From Streptomyces qinzhouensis (GTDB lineage Bacteria; Actinomycetota; Actinomycetes; Streptomycetales; Streptomycetaceae): a stretch of DNA of 64,000 nucleotides. Positions within the stretch are counted from its first letter, which is position 1. Every line of letters starts with the position of its first letter. The notes under the pieces were generated by a model that had not been told where the DNA came from, did no database searches, and saw only the letters and a program-made list of their open reading frames with translations. A program made the position numbers and the translations under genes. The stretch covers positions 6,014,001 to 6,078,000 of the forward strand of contig NZ_CP042266.1 in NCBI RefSeq assembly GCF_007856155.1, in the 5' to 3' direction. Below, in pieces: positions 35,243 to 43,816 of this stretch.

Positions 35243-36430
35243 TCAGGAGACCTTCTCGAAGAGGGTGACGACTCCGGCGGTGCCGAGGCCCAGATTGTGC
35301 TGGAGGCCCAGCGTCACGCCGTCGACCTGGCGGGCGCCCGCGTCGCCGCGCAGCTGCCAGGTGATCTCCGCGGTCTGGGCGAGACCGGTGGCGCCCAGCG
35401 GATGCCCCTTGGAGAGCAGCCCGCCGGAGGGGTTGGTGACGACCCGTCCGCCGTAGGTGTGGTCGCCGTCGTGGATGAACTTCTCCGCGCCGCCCTCCTC
35501 GCACAGGCCCAGGCCCTCGTAGGTGAGGACCTCGTTGACCGTGAAGCAGTCGTGGAGTTCGACGACCCGGATGTCCCGCGGGTCGACCCCGGCCCGCTCG
35601 TAGACCTCCGCGGCCGCGGCCCGCGTGACATCGGTGCCGACCAGGGACATCGCGCTCTTCTTGGTGAAGACGCCGTCGCTGTCGGAGTGCAGCGCCTGGG
35701 CGGCGATCGCGACCTTCGGGGCGAGCCCGTTGGCCCGGGCGAACTCCTCCGAGCAGACGATCGCGGCGGCCGCGCCGCAGGTCGGCGGGCAGCACTGGAG
35801 GCGGGTCAGACCACCCGCGACGACCGGGGAGCCCAGCACATCGGCCAGGGTGATCGGATCACGGAACACGGCGTACGGATTGTTGGCGGCGTGTGTACGG
35901 GCCTTGACGGCGACCCGGGCGAAGGTCTCCGGACGCGCGCCGTACTTCTCCAGATACTCACGGCCCGCGGCGTCGAAGTACTGCGGGGTGCCCGGGAGGG
36001 CGGGGTCGATCGGATAGACGTCCTCCAGAACCTCCCGGAAACCGGCCAGTGGATGGGGCCGGTCGTCCCACTTGGCGCTCAGCGCGCCCGGCGGCATCTG
36101 TTCGAAGCCGAGGGCGAGCGCGCATTCGACCGCCCCGCTGCGGACGGCCTGATGGGCCAGCCAGAGCGCTGAGGAGCCGGACGCGCAGTTGTTGTTGACG
36201 TTCAGCACCGGTACCGAGGTCCGGCCGAAGCCGTAGACCACCCGCTGGCCGCAGGTCGAATCGCCGTACACATAGCCCGCGTACACCTGCTGGATCCGGT
36301 CGTACGGAAGGCCCGCGTCGTCGAGCACGGCCCGGACCGCGCCACTGCCGAGTTCGTCGTACGTCATCCCGGCGCTGGGCTTGCGGAACGGCACCATGCC
36401 GACGCCCGCCACCAGTACTCTGCGCGCCAT
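35243..36430 (-). CDS. SCP-x/Ltp-type thiolase (lipid-transfer protein)
   Basis: This 395-aa thiolase of the lipid-transfer/SCP-x class has nucleophilic Cys in NNNCASGSS (about residue 82), ELHDCFTVNE and KGHPLGATG. In sterol and methyl-branched chain degradation such enzymes (Ltp2, SCPx) cleave branched 3-keto- or hydroxyacyl-CoAs, often with MaoC partners. It is the first gene of the operon Ltp - MaoC_N - MaoC - SDR - ACAD - racemase, regulated from site 4. Confidence 0.9.
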   Translation of the reverse strand: MARRVLVAGVGMVPFRKPSAGMTYDELGSGAVRAVLDDAGLPYDRIQQVYAGYVYGDSTCGQRVVYGFGRTSVPVLNVNNNCASGSSALWLAHQAVRSGAVECALALGFEQMPPGALSAKWDDRPHPLAGFREVLEDVYPIDPALPGTPQYFDAAGREYLEKYGARPETFARVAVKARTHAANNPYAVFRDPITLADVLGSPVVAGGLTRLQCCPPTCGAAAAIVCSEEFARANGLAPKVAIAAQALHSDSDGVFTKKSAMSLVGTDVTRAAAAEVYERAGVDPRDIRVVELHDCFTVNEVLTYEGLGLCEEGGAEKFIHDGDHTYGGRVVTNPSGGLLSKGHPLGATGLAQTAEITWQLRGDAGARQVDGVTLGLQHNLGLGTAGVVTLFEKVS

Positions 36431-36448
36431 CAGCTCTCCCCTGAAGTA

Positions 36449-36492
36449 GGTTATTGCTGATTCACTTTCACCTCCATCTTCCCCGGTGTCAA
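36449..36492 (-). promoter_or_regulatory. catabolic-island motif, site 4, with TTGACA -35-like element
   Basis: Minus strand: TTGACA (36492-36487), 19 nt, AAGTGAATC (36467-36459), AGCA, ATAACC (36454-36449). Spacing is identical to site 3. It controls the Ltp-to-racemase operon. Confidence 0.6.
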
Positions 36493-36535
36493 GGTCAGAT
36501 CACGTACGGCGATGGTTTCCGCGGAAACAACGAAA

Positions 36536-36567
36536 CCCGCCCGCCGGACAACAGTCCGACGGGCGGG
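36536..36567. terminator. hairpin after the HxlR gene
   Basis: A 14-bp stem (36536-36549 with 36554-36567) with one mismatch and a 4-nt loop, 21 nt after the HxlR stop. Confidence 0.6.
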
Positions 36568-36588
36568 CGCACGGCTGGGCGGAGCGGT

Positions 36589-36924
36589 TCAGTCCAGCGG
36601 GTTCCCGGGGGCCGTCGCGGGGACGGCGGTGGCCCAGGCGGCCATCGCGTCGAGGACGGCGCGCAGCTCCCGCCCCAGCGGCGTCAGCTCGTAGACCACC
36701 CGCGGCGGTATTTCGGCATGGGCGGTACGGGTGACGATGCCATGGGTCTCGAACCGGCGCAGCCGGCTGGTCAGGGTGTGCGGGCTGATACCGGGCAGGG
36801 CGGTGCGCAGCTCGGTGAAGCGCTGGGGGCCGCGCAGCAGCTCGCGAACGATGAGGGTGGCCCAGGGGCCGTCGAGCAGGGCCAGGAAGCGGGCGACTCC
36901 GCAAGCGGGCAGGGGAGTGGTCAT
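36589..36924 (-). CDS. HxlR family transcriptional regulator
   Basis: A 111-aa winged-helix regulator: LDGPWATLIVRELLRGPQRFTEL, GISPHTLTSRLRRFETHGIV and VYELTPLGREL are HxlR-typical. The ATG at 36924 gives the MTTPLPACGVARFLALLDG start, with a cysteine near the N-terminus as in redox- or electrophile-sensing members. It is divergent from the NmrA-like gene, which it probably controls. Confidence 0.92.
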   Translation of the reverse strand: MTTPLPACGVARFLALLDGPWATLIVRELLRGPQRFTELRTALPGISPHTLTSRLRRFETHGIVTRTAHAEIPPRVVYELTPLGRELRAVLDAMAAWATAVPATAPGNPLD

Positions 36925-36961
36925 GGTGCGATCGTATGCTATTAGTGCAGTTGATGTAACC

Positions 36962-36978
36962 GGTGCATCGCATGCACC
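36962..36978. promoter_or_regulatory. GGTGCAT-N3-ATGCACC palindrome
   Basis: A 7-bp inverted repeat 9 bp before the NmrA-like start, in the 63-bp divergent spacer. It is a likely HxlR operator. Confidence 0.55.
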
Positions 36979-36987
36979 ATTAGCGCC

Positions 36988-37851
36988 ATGAGCTATGTGA
37001 TCCACGGCGCCACCGGCGCCCAGGGAGCCCCCGTCCTCGCCGCCCTCACCGCCGCCGGCAAGCCGGTGACGGCCGTCACCCGCGACCCCGGAAAGGTGCC
37101 GGCCGGGGTCCGCGCGGTCACCGCCGACTACGCCTCACCCGAAGAGCTCGCCCGGGCCTACGAGGGCGCGGACGGCGTCTTCGTTCATCTGCCGCTGGGC
37201 GCACCGGACGACCGCCTCGCCTACGCCCGTCACCTCGTCACCGCGATCGGCCGGGCCCGCCCGGCCCGGGTCGTGGTCTCCACCAGCGGCGCCTTCGCCG
37301 ACACCCCCGGCGCGGCGTCCCCGGTCCCGGCCGACCCGGCGGTCGCGCACCTGATCGAGGGGGTGGCCGCGAGCGGGGTGTCGTACGCGGTGCTCGCCCC
37401 CAAGCTGTTCCTGGAGAACCTGCTGCTGCCGCCGGTCGTCGGCGCGGCCCGGGCCGAGGGCGTACTCCGCTATCCGCTCGGCACCGGATTCCCCGTGTCG
37501 TGGGCGTCCCACCTGGACGTGGCCGATGCGGCGGCCGCCCTCCTTGAGCGCCCGGACCTCACCGGCACGGTCACCGTCGGCCAGTACCCGCCCGTGACCG
37601 GCCCGCGGCTGGCCGAGGCCTTCGGCGCCCGGTTCGGCCGCGAGGTGACCTACGAGGCGATCACCCCGGAGGCCTTCGCGGCCCTGATCGCCCCGCTCCT
37701 CGGCGAGCCCACGGCGGCCGGAGTCGGGGCCCTCTACGCGACGCTCGGCACCCTCCCGGACCATGCGATCACCCCGGAGAACTCGGCCGCGAAGCTGCTG
37801 GACCTCCCCCCGAGGACCACGGCTGCCTGGCTGGCCGACCTGGGCATCTGA
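36988..37851 (+). CDS. NmrA-like NAD(P)-binding oxidoreductase
   Basis: This 287-aa atypical SDR has the N-terminal Rossmann motif GATGAQGAPVLAAL and TRDPGKVPAGVRAV. It resembles NmrA/QorB-type quinone-redox or sensor proteins, and HxlR partners of this type are common in electrophile responses. The substrate is unknown. Confidence 0.88.
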   Translation: MSYVIHGATGAQGAPVLAALTAAGKPVTAVTRDPGKVPAGVRAVTADYASPEELARAYEGADGVFVHLPLGAPDDRLAYARHLVTAIGRARPARVVVSTSGAFADTPGAASPVPADPAVAHLIEGVAASGVSYAVLAPKLFLENLLLPPVVGAARAEGVLRYPLGTGFPVSWASHLDVADAAAALLERPDLTGTVTVGQYPPVTGPRLAEAFGARFGREVTYEAITPEAFAALIAPLLGEPTAAGVGALYATLGTLPDHAITPENSAAKLLDLPPRTTAAWLADLGI

Positions 37852-37865
37852 CACCGCGTACCGTC

Positions 37866-38330
37866 CTACGCCGGGGCGGCGAGGACCCCGTAGACGGTCC
37901 CCGCCGCCAGCACGGCCACCGCTCCCAGCCGTACCCGCCAGCCGGGTACGAGGAGAGCCGCGGCCACGGCGTAGGGTGCCCCGGCCAGCACGATCCGGGT
38001 ACCGGCGCTGCCCAGATCGCCCCCCTCGAAGTAGAAGACCACACCGGCCCCCGCGCCGAGCGTGCCGAGGACGAAGACCATCACGGCCCAGCACAGCCGC
38101 CCGCCCCTGGAAGCCAGGATCGGCAGCATGGCCCGCACCGGTTCGGCCGTCGTGACCAGCAGGCCCAGTATCAGCGGCACCCCCAGGCCGAAGACCAGTG
38201 CCGCCGCACCGTACCCGCCGACCCAGCCCGCCATCAGCAGCCCGTAGCCGAGTACCGGCATCGCCGCCGTCATCGCGCCCCAGACCAGCAGGAGATGAAG
38301 GGCCGTCGGTTTCGCCTTGTCACGCGTCAT
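37866..38330 (-). CDS. small polytopic membrane protein
   Basis: A 154-aa protein with four or five hydrophobic helices (LLLVWGAMTAAMPVLGYGLL, GAAALVFGLGVPLILGLLV, LCWAVMVFVLGTLGAGAGVV, two near the C-terminus). I do not recognise the family. It is convergent with the NmrA-like gene, 14 bp apart. Confidence 0.75.
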   Translation of the reverse strand: MTRDKAKPTALHLLLVWGAMTAAMPVLGYGLLMAGWVGGYGAAALVFGLGVPLILGLLVTTAEPVRAMLPILASRGGRLCWAVMVFVLGTLGAGAGVVFYFEGGDLGSAGTRIVLAGAPYAVAAALLVPGWRVRLGAVAVLAAGTVYGVLAAPA

Positions 38331-38391
38331 AGCGCGGATCCTGCCAACCCCGGGCCCGGGCGCACATGAGTTCGCGTACTCAGTAGACCTC

Positions 38392-38889
38392 TCACCGCGG
38401 CGGAGTAGAGGGCACTGTGTACTCCGCCCAGACCGTCTTCCCCGGGCCTTCGGGCCGTGGATGCCAGCCCCAGCGGTCGGCGAGCCGCGACACCAGGATC
38501 AGCCCCCGGCCGCCCTCGTCGAGCCCCGGATCCACCAGCGCGCCCGGGTGCGGCGGCACCCGTTCGCCCCGGGTGTCGGTCACCTCGACCCGGGCGACCG
38601 GATCCGGCAAGGCGGTCGGCCGGAGCCGGAGGTGGAAGTCCCGCCCGGGGACATGGCCGTGCCGGACCGCGTTCGCGATCAGCTCCGCCGCGATGAGGAC
38701 GATCGTCTCGTGCGGATGGGTGCCGTACGGAATCCCCCACTCGTGCAGCCGCACGGCGACCAGCCGCCGGGCCAGCGACGCGCCCCGAGGCGTGGAGGTG
38801 AACGGCATGGCGAATTCGGGCCCGGTGCTCAAGTGCCCACCGCTACCCAGGGGATAGGTGGTACGGCCGGGGCTGTGGGGGTTGCTCAT
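38392..38889 (-). CDS. RsbW-like anti-sigma factor ATPase (HATPase_c)
   Basis: A 165-aa GHKL ATPase of the type frequent in Streptomyces. N-box AAELIANAVRHG, degenerate G1 box VTDTRGERV and G2 box GRGLILVSRLADRWGW are present. It is divergent from the XRE regulator. ATG 38889 or the adjacent ATG 38892 is the start. Such proteins bind sigma or anti-anti-sigma factors, or pair with DUF397/XRE units; the partner is unknown here. Confidence 0.85.
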   Translation of the reverse strand: MSNPHSPGRTTYPLGSGGHLSTGPEFAMPFTSTPRGASLARRLVAVRLHEWGIPYGTHPHETIVLIAAELIANAVRHGHVPGRDFHLRLRPTALPDPVARVEVTDTRGERVPPHPGALVDPGLDEGGRGLILVSRLADRWGWHPRPEGPGKTVWAEYTVPSTPPR

Positions 38890-39038
38890 CATGGCCACCA
38901 CGGTGCTTGTGGTGGCGTAGCGTGACCAGTGGTGACGCACCGACGCGGGCCCGTTGTACGCGCGTTGTCGGCGCCCGTACGAAGGGCACGGCGTGACCGC
39001 GCCCAGGGGTGGGCGTTGAGCCGTGGAGGCGGTGCGTA

Positions 39039-39908
39039 ATGGCGGAGAACAAGACAACTTCGGCTGACGGCGAGAACGCCGACAACGACGAGGGCCGGGC
39101 GGCGGACAAGTCCGGTCAGGGCGTGGTCACGGCGTTCGGCCGGACCATGAAGACCCTGCGGATCCGGGCCGGGCTGGAACGCGAGGAACTGGGCAAACGC
39201 CTGGGCTACTCGGCGTCGACCATCGCCTCCTTCGAACAGGGCCGGCGCATTCCGCCGCCGAGGGCGATCGACCGGGCGGACGAGGAGGTGGGGGCGGACG
39301 GGCTGCTGGTGCTGTGGAAGGAACAGGTGGAGCGGGCGCAGTACCCGGTGTTCTTCCAGGGAATGGCACAGCTGGAGAAGGAGGCGATGGAGCTGCTGAT
39401 GTACGACACATTGGTGGTCAACGGCTTGCTCCAGACCGAGGAGTACATGCGTGCCCTACTCGCCATGCGACGGCCGCCGCTTGATCCGGAGACCATCGAG
39501 CAGCGAGTGTCCGCACGACTCGCCCGACAGGACATCTTCGACCGACGCTCCGCGCCGTTGCTGAGTTTCGTGATTGACGAGTCGGCACTGCGACACCTGT
39601 ACGGCGGCACGGGCGTGTTGCGCGGCCAGCTTGAACACCTCCTGCTCACCGGCCAGCGGCGAAACGTTGAACTTCAGATCATGCCCATCGAATGCGATGA
39701 CAACGCAGGCGTGAACGGCCCGTTCACAGTTGTCACGCGCAAGGACGGTAAGAGGTTCTTGTACGTGGAGGCGCAGATGACCAGCACTCTGGAGACGGAT
39801 CCCGAGCAGGCAGCTCTCGCTGCTGCGCGCTATGGGATTATCCGTTCACAGGCTCTCAAACCGCGAGAGTCGCTGAAGTTCATCGAGAGGTTGCTGGGAG
39901 AGCTATGA
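39039..39908 (+). CDS. XRE family regulator with DUF5753 (Scr1/WhiJ-like)
   Basis: This 289-aa protein has an N-terminal helix-turn-helix (LGKRLGYSASTIASFEQGRR, about residues 51-70) and a C-terminal DUF5753 ligand-type domain (YDTLVVNGLLQTEEYMRALL). Family members such as WhiJ and Scr1 work with a downstream DUF397 protein to control development. The ATG at 39039 gives the MAENKTTSADG start. It overlaps the first DUF397 gene by 4 bp (ATGA). Confidence 0.93.
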   Translation: MAENKTTSADGENADNDEGRAADKSGQGVVTAFGRTMKTLRIRAGLEREELGKRLGYSASTIASFEQGRRIPPPRAIDRADEEVGADGLLVLWKEQVERAQYPVFFQGMAQLEKEAMELLMYDTLVVNGLLQTEEYMRALLAMRRPPLDPETIEQRVSARLARQDIFDRRSAPLLSFVIDESALRHLYGGTGVLRGQLEHLLLTGQRRNVELQIMPIECDDNAGVNGPFTVVTRKDGKRFLYVEAQMTSTLETDPEQAALAAARYGIIRSQALKPRESLKFIERLLGEL

Positions 39909-40105
39909 ACAACGCTGAGCCCCTGACCTGGTTCAAGAGCACCTACAGCGGAACCGAAGGCGGTCAGTGCTTGGAGGTCGCGGTGTCCGGCACGGGCGCG
40001 GTGCACGTTCGGGACTCCAAGGCGGTGACCGGGCCGGTCCTGCGGATGTCGCCCGAGGCTTGGGCGGGGTTCGTTGGGTTCGCCTCCTCGGAGCAGAGCG
40101 TCTGA
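39905..40105 (+). CDS. DUF397 protein 1
   Basis: A 66-aa protein with the DUF397 pattern TWFKSTYSGTEGGQCLEVA and VHVRDSKAVTGPVLRMSPEAW. It is coupled to the XRE gene by an ATGA overlap and is expected to antagonise or modulate it. Confidence 0.95.
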   Translation: MNNAEPLTWFKSTYSGTEGGQCLEVAVSGTGAVHVRDSKAVTGPVLRMSPEAWAGFVGFASSEQSV

Positions 40106-40123
40106 CGGAGAGGTGGGAGAGCT

Positions 40124-40315
40124 ATGAACAACGCTGAGTCCCTCGCCTGGTTCAAGAGCAGCTACAGCGGCTCTGAGGGCGGCCAGTGCGTTGAGGTGGC
40201 CGCGTCCGGAACCAGCGCGGTGTACGTGCGGGACTCCAAGATCACGGTTGGTCCGGTCGTCCGGGTATCACGTGAGGCATGGGCGGGGTTCGTCGGGCTT
40301 GCCTCCTTCGAGTAG
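40124..40315 (+). CDS. DUF397 protein 2
   Basis: A 63-aa tandem paralogue of the preceding gene (AWFKSSYSGSEGGQCVEVAA, VYVRDSKITVGPVVRVSREAW), 18 bp downstream. Both copies have the same upstream GGGAGAGCT ribosome region, consistent with a recent duplication that includes the translation start. Confidence 0.95.
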   Translation: MNNAESLAWFKSSYSGSEGGQCVEVAASGTSAVYVRDSKITVGPVVRVSREAWAGFVGLASFE

Positions 40316-40329
40316 CGCGTCTGACAGCT

Positions 40330-40386
40330 GTACGTACGTCGGAGCCCTGCCGCCCACATCGTGGGTGGCAGGGCTCTCGTACGTAC
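40330..40386. terminator. long bidirectional hairpin
   Basis: Arms 40330-40357 and 40361-40386 pair over more than 20 bp (GTACGTAC outer arm, GAGCCCTGCC-GCCCAC inner arm). It lies between convergent DUF397-2 and the small secreted protein gene. Confidence 0.8.
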
Positions 40387-40394
40387 CGAACCGC

Positions 40395-40598
40395 CTACTG
40401 CGGGGCGATGTTGAAGACCCCGCACTGAACCGACGGTGAGAGCAGCAGCAGAGCGTCATTGCACGCCCATGCGATCTCGGCGTGCTGCTCGGTGGTGATG
40501 GTGATGTCACCGAATTCGGTCGCAGCGGCGGTGGCCGCGGTACCGGCCACGGAGGCGGCGGTCAGGGCCAGAGCGGCGAGGGCAGTACGGATGCGCAT
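40395..40598 (-). CDS. small secreted protein with two cysteines
   Basis: A 67-aa protein with a classic signal peptide (MRIRTALAALALTAASVAGT ... AAA) and a mature part of about 40 residues (TEFGDITITTEQHAEIAWAC ... VQCGVFNIAPQ). The two cysteines could form one disulfide. It is shorter than chaplins and has no chaplin motif that I can see. The ATG at 40598 is preferred over GTG 40604 because AAGGAC is better spaced. Function is unknown. Confidence 0.75.
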   Translation of the reverse strand: MRIRTALAALALTAASVAGTAATAAATEFGDITITTEQHAEIAWACNDALLLLSPSVQCGVFNIAPQ

Positions 40599-40865
40599 GT
40601 TCACAGTCCTTCGACGGGGCTCTGCATCACGATCAGTGACACCGCATCAAGCGATCCCCGCCCCGCCGCCCGCGGACACCGGTTCGGCCTTTTCACGCCC
40701 GTTCGGACGCGGCGGCACACGGTCGTCCAGGTGAGCCGGTGGTACGGAAGCGCAGGGGCGCTCAGCGGGCGGTCATCGGGCGGGCGAGGAGCGCAGATGA
40801 TTGCGCCCGTACGGGTGAATGTCGCGCATCAGTGGATTTACGGCTGCTTATGATCCGCTTCTGTG

Positions 40866-42038
40866 ATGGAAAGTCAGAGGGCCGACACCGTCCGTGACAC
40901 GGCCGATGTGATCATCCTGGGTGCCGGTCCCGCCGGGCTGGTGCTCGGAAACCTCCTGCGGGCCGCCGGGGTCGACTGCGTCGTACTGGAACGGTCCACC
41001 GCGGCGTCCGTCCGGACCAGGGCCCGGGCCGGATTCCTCGCCGCGAACACCGTACGGATTCTGGACCGCCACGGTCTGGCCGACGGGCTGCACCGCACCG
41101 GACGGCCGCACTCCGTCTGCGAGTTCCGTACCGAAGACGGTGCCTTCCGGCTGGACTACGGCAACCTCGGCCGGCGCGAGCGGCACACCGTCTACCCCCA
41201 GCAGGAACTGGTGACGGACCTGCTGGCCCGATATCTGGACACCGGCGGGCGGATCCGGTTCGAGACCGAGGCGGTCGCCGTGCTGGACGCCGACAGTACC
41301 CGGCCCTCGGTCACCGTACGCGGCCCCGACGGCCGCCCGGGCCGCTGGCGGGGCCGGTATGTCGCGGGCTGCGACGGCCGTCACGGCGCGGCCCGCCGCT
41401 CCCTTCCGCCCGGCGCCGTCCGACGGCACCACCACGACCACGGGATCTCCTGGCTCGGACTGCTCGCCGAGGCGCCGCCCAGCCTCGACGCCGTCGGATA
41501 CGCGGTACACGGCAGGGGCTTCGCCGGACATATGGCCCGTACGGCGGACATCACCCGCTACTACCTCCAGTGCCCCCGCGGTACGGCGCCCGACGCCTGG
41601 TCCGACGACCGGATCTGGGCCGAACTGGAGCTGCGGATGCGGGGACCCCTGCACCGGGGCGCGTTCGTCCAACGCACCGTGGTCGACCTGGAGTCCGACG
41701 TACTCGAACCGCTGCGGTACGGCCGTCTCCTCCTGGCCGGGGACGCCGCGAGCCTGCTCAGCCCGTCCGCCGCCAAGGGGGCCAATCTCGCGGTGCTGGA
41801 GGCGGAGATCCTCGCCCGCGCCCTCGCCGACGACCTTCTGTACGGCGACTCCGAGGGCCTCGACGCCTACTCGGAGCGGTGCCTGGCCCATATCCGGCGG
41901 GCCCAGCGGTTCTCGCAGTGGATGATCCGCCTGCTGCACGACATCCCCTCCGCCCCCACCAGGCGCCCCTGCCTTGAAACGCTGCGTACCTCGCGCGCCG
42001 AACAGGACTGGTTCGCCGAGCAGTATGTCGGCGTCTGA
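40866..42038 (+). CDS. FAD-dependent aromatic hydroxylase (PobA-like)
   Basis: A 390-aa class A flavoprotein monooxygenase. N-terminal GxGxxG (ILGAGPAGLVLGNLL), the middle fingerprint with DG (CDGRHGAARR), and the C-terminal GDAASLLSPSAAKGANLAVLEAE typical of the 4-hydroxybenzoate 3-hydroxylase group are present. It probably hydroxylates an aromatic acid using NAD(P)H and O2. The gene is followed 62 bp later by an O-methyltransferase, so hydroxylation and methylation may be sequential tailoring steps. The start is ATG 40866; a GTG 3 nt upstream is also possible. Confidence 0.9.
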   Translation: MESQRADTVRDTADVIILGAGPAGLVLGNLLRAAGVDCVVLERSTAASVRTRARAGFLAANTVRILDRHGLADGLHRTGRPHSVCEFRTEDGAFRLDYGNLGRRERHTVYPQQELVTDLLARYLDTGGRIRFETEAVAVLDADSTRPSVTVRGPDGRPGRWRGRYVAGCDGRHGAARRSLPPGAVRRHHHDHGISWLGLLAEAPPSLDAVGYAVHGRGFAGHMARTADITRYYLQCPRGTAPDAWSDDRIWAELELRMRGPLHRGAFVQRTVVDLESDVLEPLRYGRLLLAGDAASLLSPSAAKGANLAVLEAEILARALADDLLYGDSEGLDAYSERCLAHIRRAQRFSQWMIRLLHDIPSAPTRRPCLETLRTSRAEQDWFAEQYVGV

Positions 42039-42100
42039 ACCCCCGACCTCCCGACCCCCGCGCCCCGAACCCAAACCCGAAACCCGAGGACATCCCTCCG

Positions 42101-43807
42101 ATGAAGCCCCAGACGCCGAAGATCCCGAGCGACGCGGCCCGGCTGCGTGCCGCGGCCGACTTCGTCAGGAACCACGACACCGCCGCCCTGCTGCCGCTGC
42201 TGCTCCCCGGCCTCGATGCCCTGGAAGCGCGGGCACTGGAGGACCGCTGCCACTTCTCGCACGCCGCCCTGCTGGTCTTCCCGCCCGACCCGGAGACGCT
42301 CCACACCGAACTGGCCGCCTGCGGCCTCGCCGTGGACCCGGCCGCGGCACCGGTGCCCAGTGTCGTCGTACGGGACCGGCTCGCCGCGCGGCACCGGCGC
42401 GACCCGGCCGGGCTGGACGTTCGCATCCTGCGCCCGTCGGTTCCCGGGCCGGGCGCAGGGCACCGTACGGTCGAAGTCTTCGCGCTCACCGTGCCGCCCG
42501 GCTCCGCCCTCACCGAGACCGCCGAGCACGAGCGCGCCCACGAACACGAGGCCCATCTGGCCTTCGAGGTCGCGCACCCGGACCCGCTGGTGCTGCGCGG
42601 CATGTGCGGGATCCTCACCCGCCACGGCGCGGTTCCCGACGGCGGGGGGTACAACCCGCACGAGGACGGCACGGTGTTCTACTTCACCGCCCCCGACCAT
42701 GCGAAGGCCGGATACCGGCGGGTGGAGCTCTCTGCGCCCGGCGACCACCGCGAGGTGCTGGCGGCCCATCTCGCCGCCTCCGGCGACGCCCCCATCGCTG
42801 AAACGCTCCTGCGCCTGCTGACCGGGGCGTGGACGACCCAGGCGCTGTCGGTCTTCGCCGCCCTCCGGCTTCCCGACGCCATGAGCACGGACACCGCGAC
42901 CGCCGCCGGGGCCCTCGCCCGCCGGGCGGGGGCCGACCCGGAGAGCCTGAGCAGACTCCTGCGCTATCTCGCGACGCTGAACGTGGTGGCCGGCGATCCG
43001 GAGACCGGCTTCCGGCTCACTCGCCTCGGCGCCCTGCTGCGCGCGGACGCACCGGGCTCCCTGAGGCCCCTGGCCCTGCTGTACGGCGGCCCGTTCTACC
43101 AGTCCTTCGCGGCCCTCGACCATACGGTCCGTACCGGAGAGACCGCCTTCGACCACCTCTTCGGCACCGACCACTTCGACCACTTCGCCCGGCGGCCCGA
43201 ACTCGCCGAACTCTTCGACCGGTCCATGGCCGCGAGTACCCGGATGTTCGACCCCCTCACCGGCCATCCGGTCATCACCGCGGCGAGCACCGTACCCACC
43301 CCTGGAAGGGTCGTCGACATCGCGGGCGGAAACGGCGAACTACTCGCCCGCCTCCTGATCGCGCACCCCCGCCTCCACGGCACCCTCCTCGAACGCCCCC
43401 ACGCCGTCGAGGCCGCCCGCCGTACCCTCGCCGCCACCGGCTGCGGCGACCGGTGTACTTATGTGATGGGCGATTTCGCGGACGTCCCCACGGACGGCGA
43501 CGTCTATGTCCTCTCCCGCGTCCTCCACGACTGGGACGACGACCGCTGCGTCGAGATCCTCCGCCACTGCGCCCGCGCCATGCCCGCCCACGCGGAGCTG
43601 CTGATCATCGAACGCCTCCTCCCCACCGACGGCTCCCCGTCCCTCGCCGTCGCCTGGGACCTCCACATGATGTGCAATGTCGGCGGCCGGGAACGCACCG
43701 CCGCCCACTACGCCCGCCTGCTCACCGCCGCGGACCTCACCCTGCTCTCCCACGCCCCGCTCCCGCTGGACGGCCAGGTGCTCCACGCACACAAAGCAAA
43801 GGGATGA
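42101..43807 (+). CDS. O-methyltransferase fused to an unknown N-terminal domain
   Basis: The 568-aa product is longer than usual SAM-dependent O-methyltransferases (about 340 aa). The C-terminal half (from about residue 230) has the dimerisation/winged-helix domain and SAM motif VVDIAGGNGELLARLL, then VLSRVLHDWDDDRC with the catalytic histidine, as in small-molecule O-methyltransferases. The first 230 residues are unfamiliar (HEAHLAFEVAHPDP and GGGYNPHEDGTVFYF); they may be a VOC-like or ligand-binding domain, but I could not place them. It is probably co-transcribed with the PobA-like hydroxylase and methylates its product. Confidence 0.85.
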   Translation: MKPQTPKIPSDAARLRAAADFVRNHDTAALLPLLLPGLDALEARALEDRCHFSHAALLVFPPDPETLHTELAACGLAVDPAAAPVPSVVVRDRLAARHRRDPAGLDVRILRPSVPGPGAGHRTVEVFALTVPPGSALTETAEHERAHEHEAHLAFEVAHPDPLVLRGMCGILTRHGAVPDGGGYNPHEDGTVFYFTAPDHAKAGYRRVELSAPGDHREVLAAHLAASGDAPIAETLLRLLTGAWTTQALSVFAALRLPDAMSTDTATAAGALARRAGADPESLSRLLRYLATLNVVAGDPETGFRLTRLGALLRADAPGSLRPLALLYGGPFYQSFAALDHTVRTGETAFDHLFGTDHFDHFARRPELAELFDRSMAASTRMFDPLTGHPVITAASTVPTPGRVVDIAGGNGELLARLLIAHPRLHGTLLERPHAVEAARRTLAATGCGDRCTYVMGDFADVPTDGDVYVLSRVLHDWDDDRCVEILRHCARAMPAHAELLIIERLLPTDGSPSLAVAWDLHMMCNVGGRERTAAHYARLLTAADLTLLSHAPLPLDGQVLHAHKAKG

Positions 43808-43816
43808 CGGTCGGTG

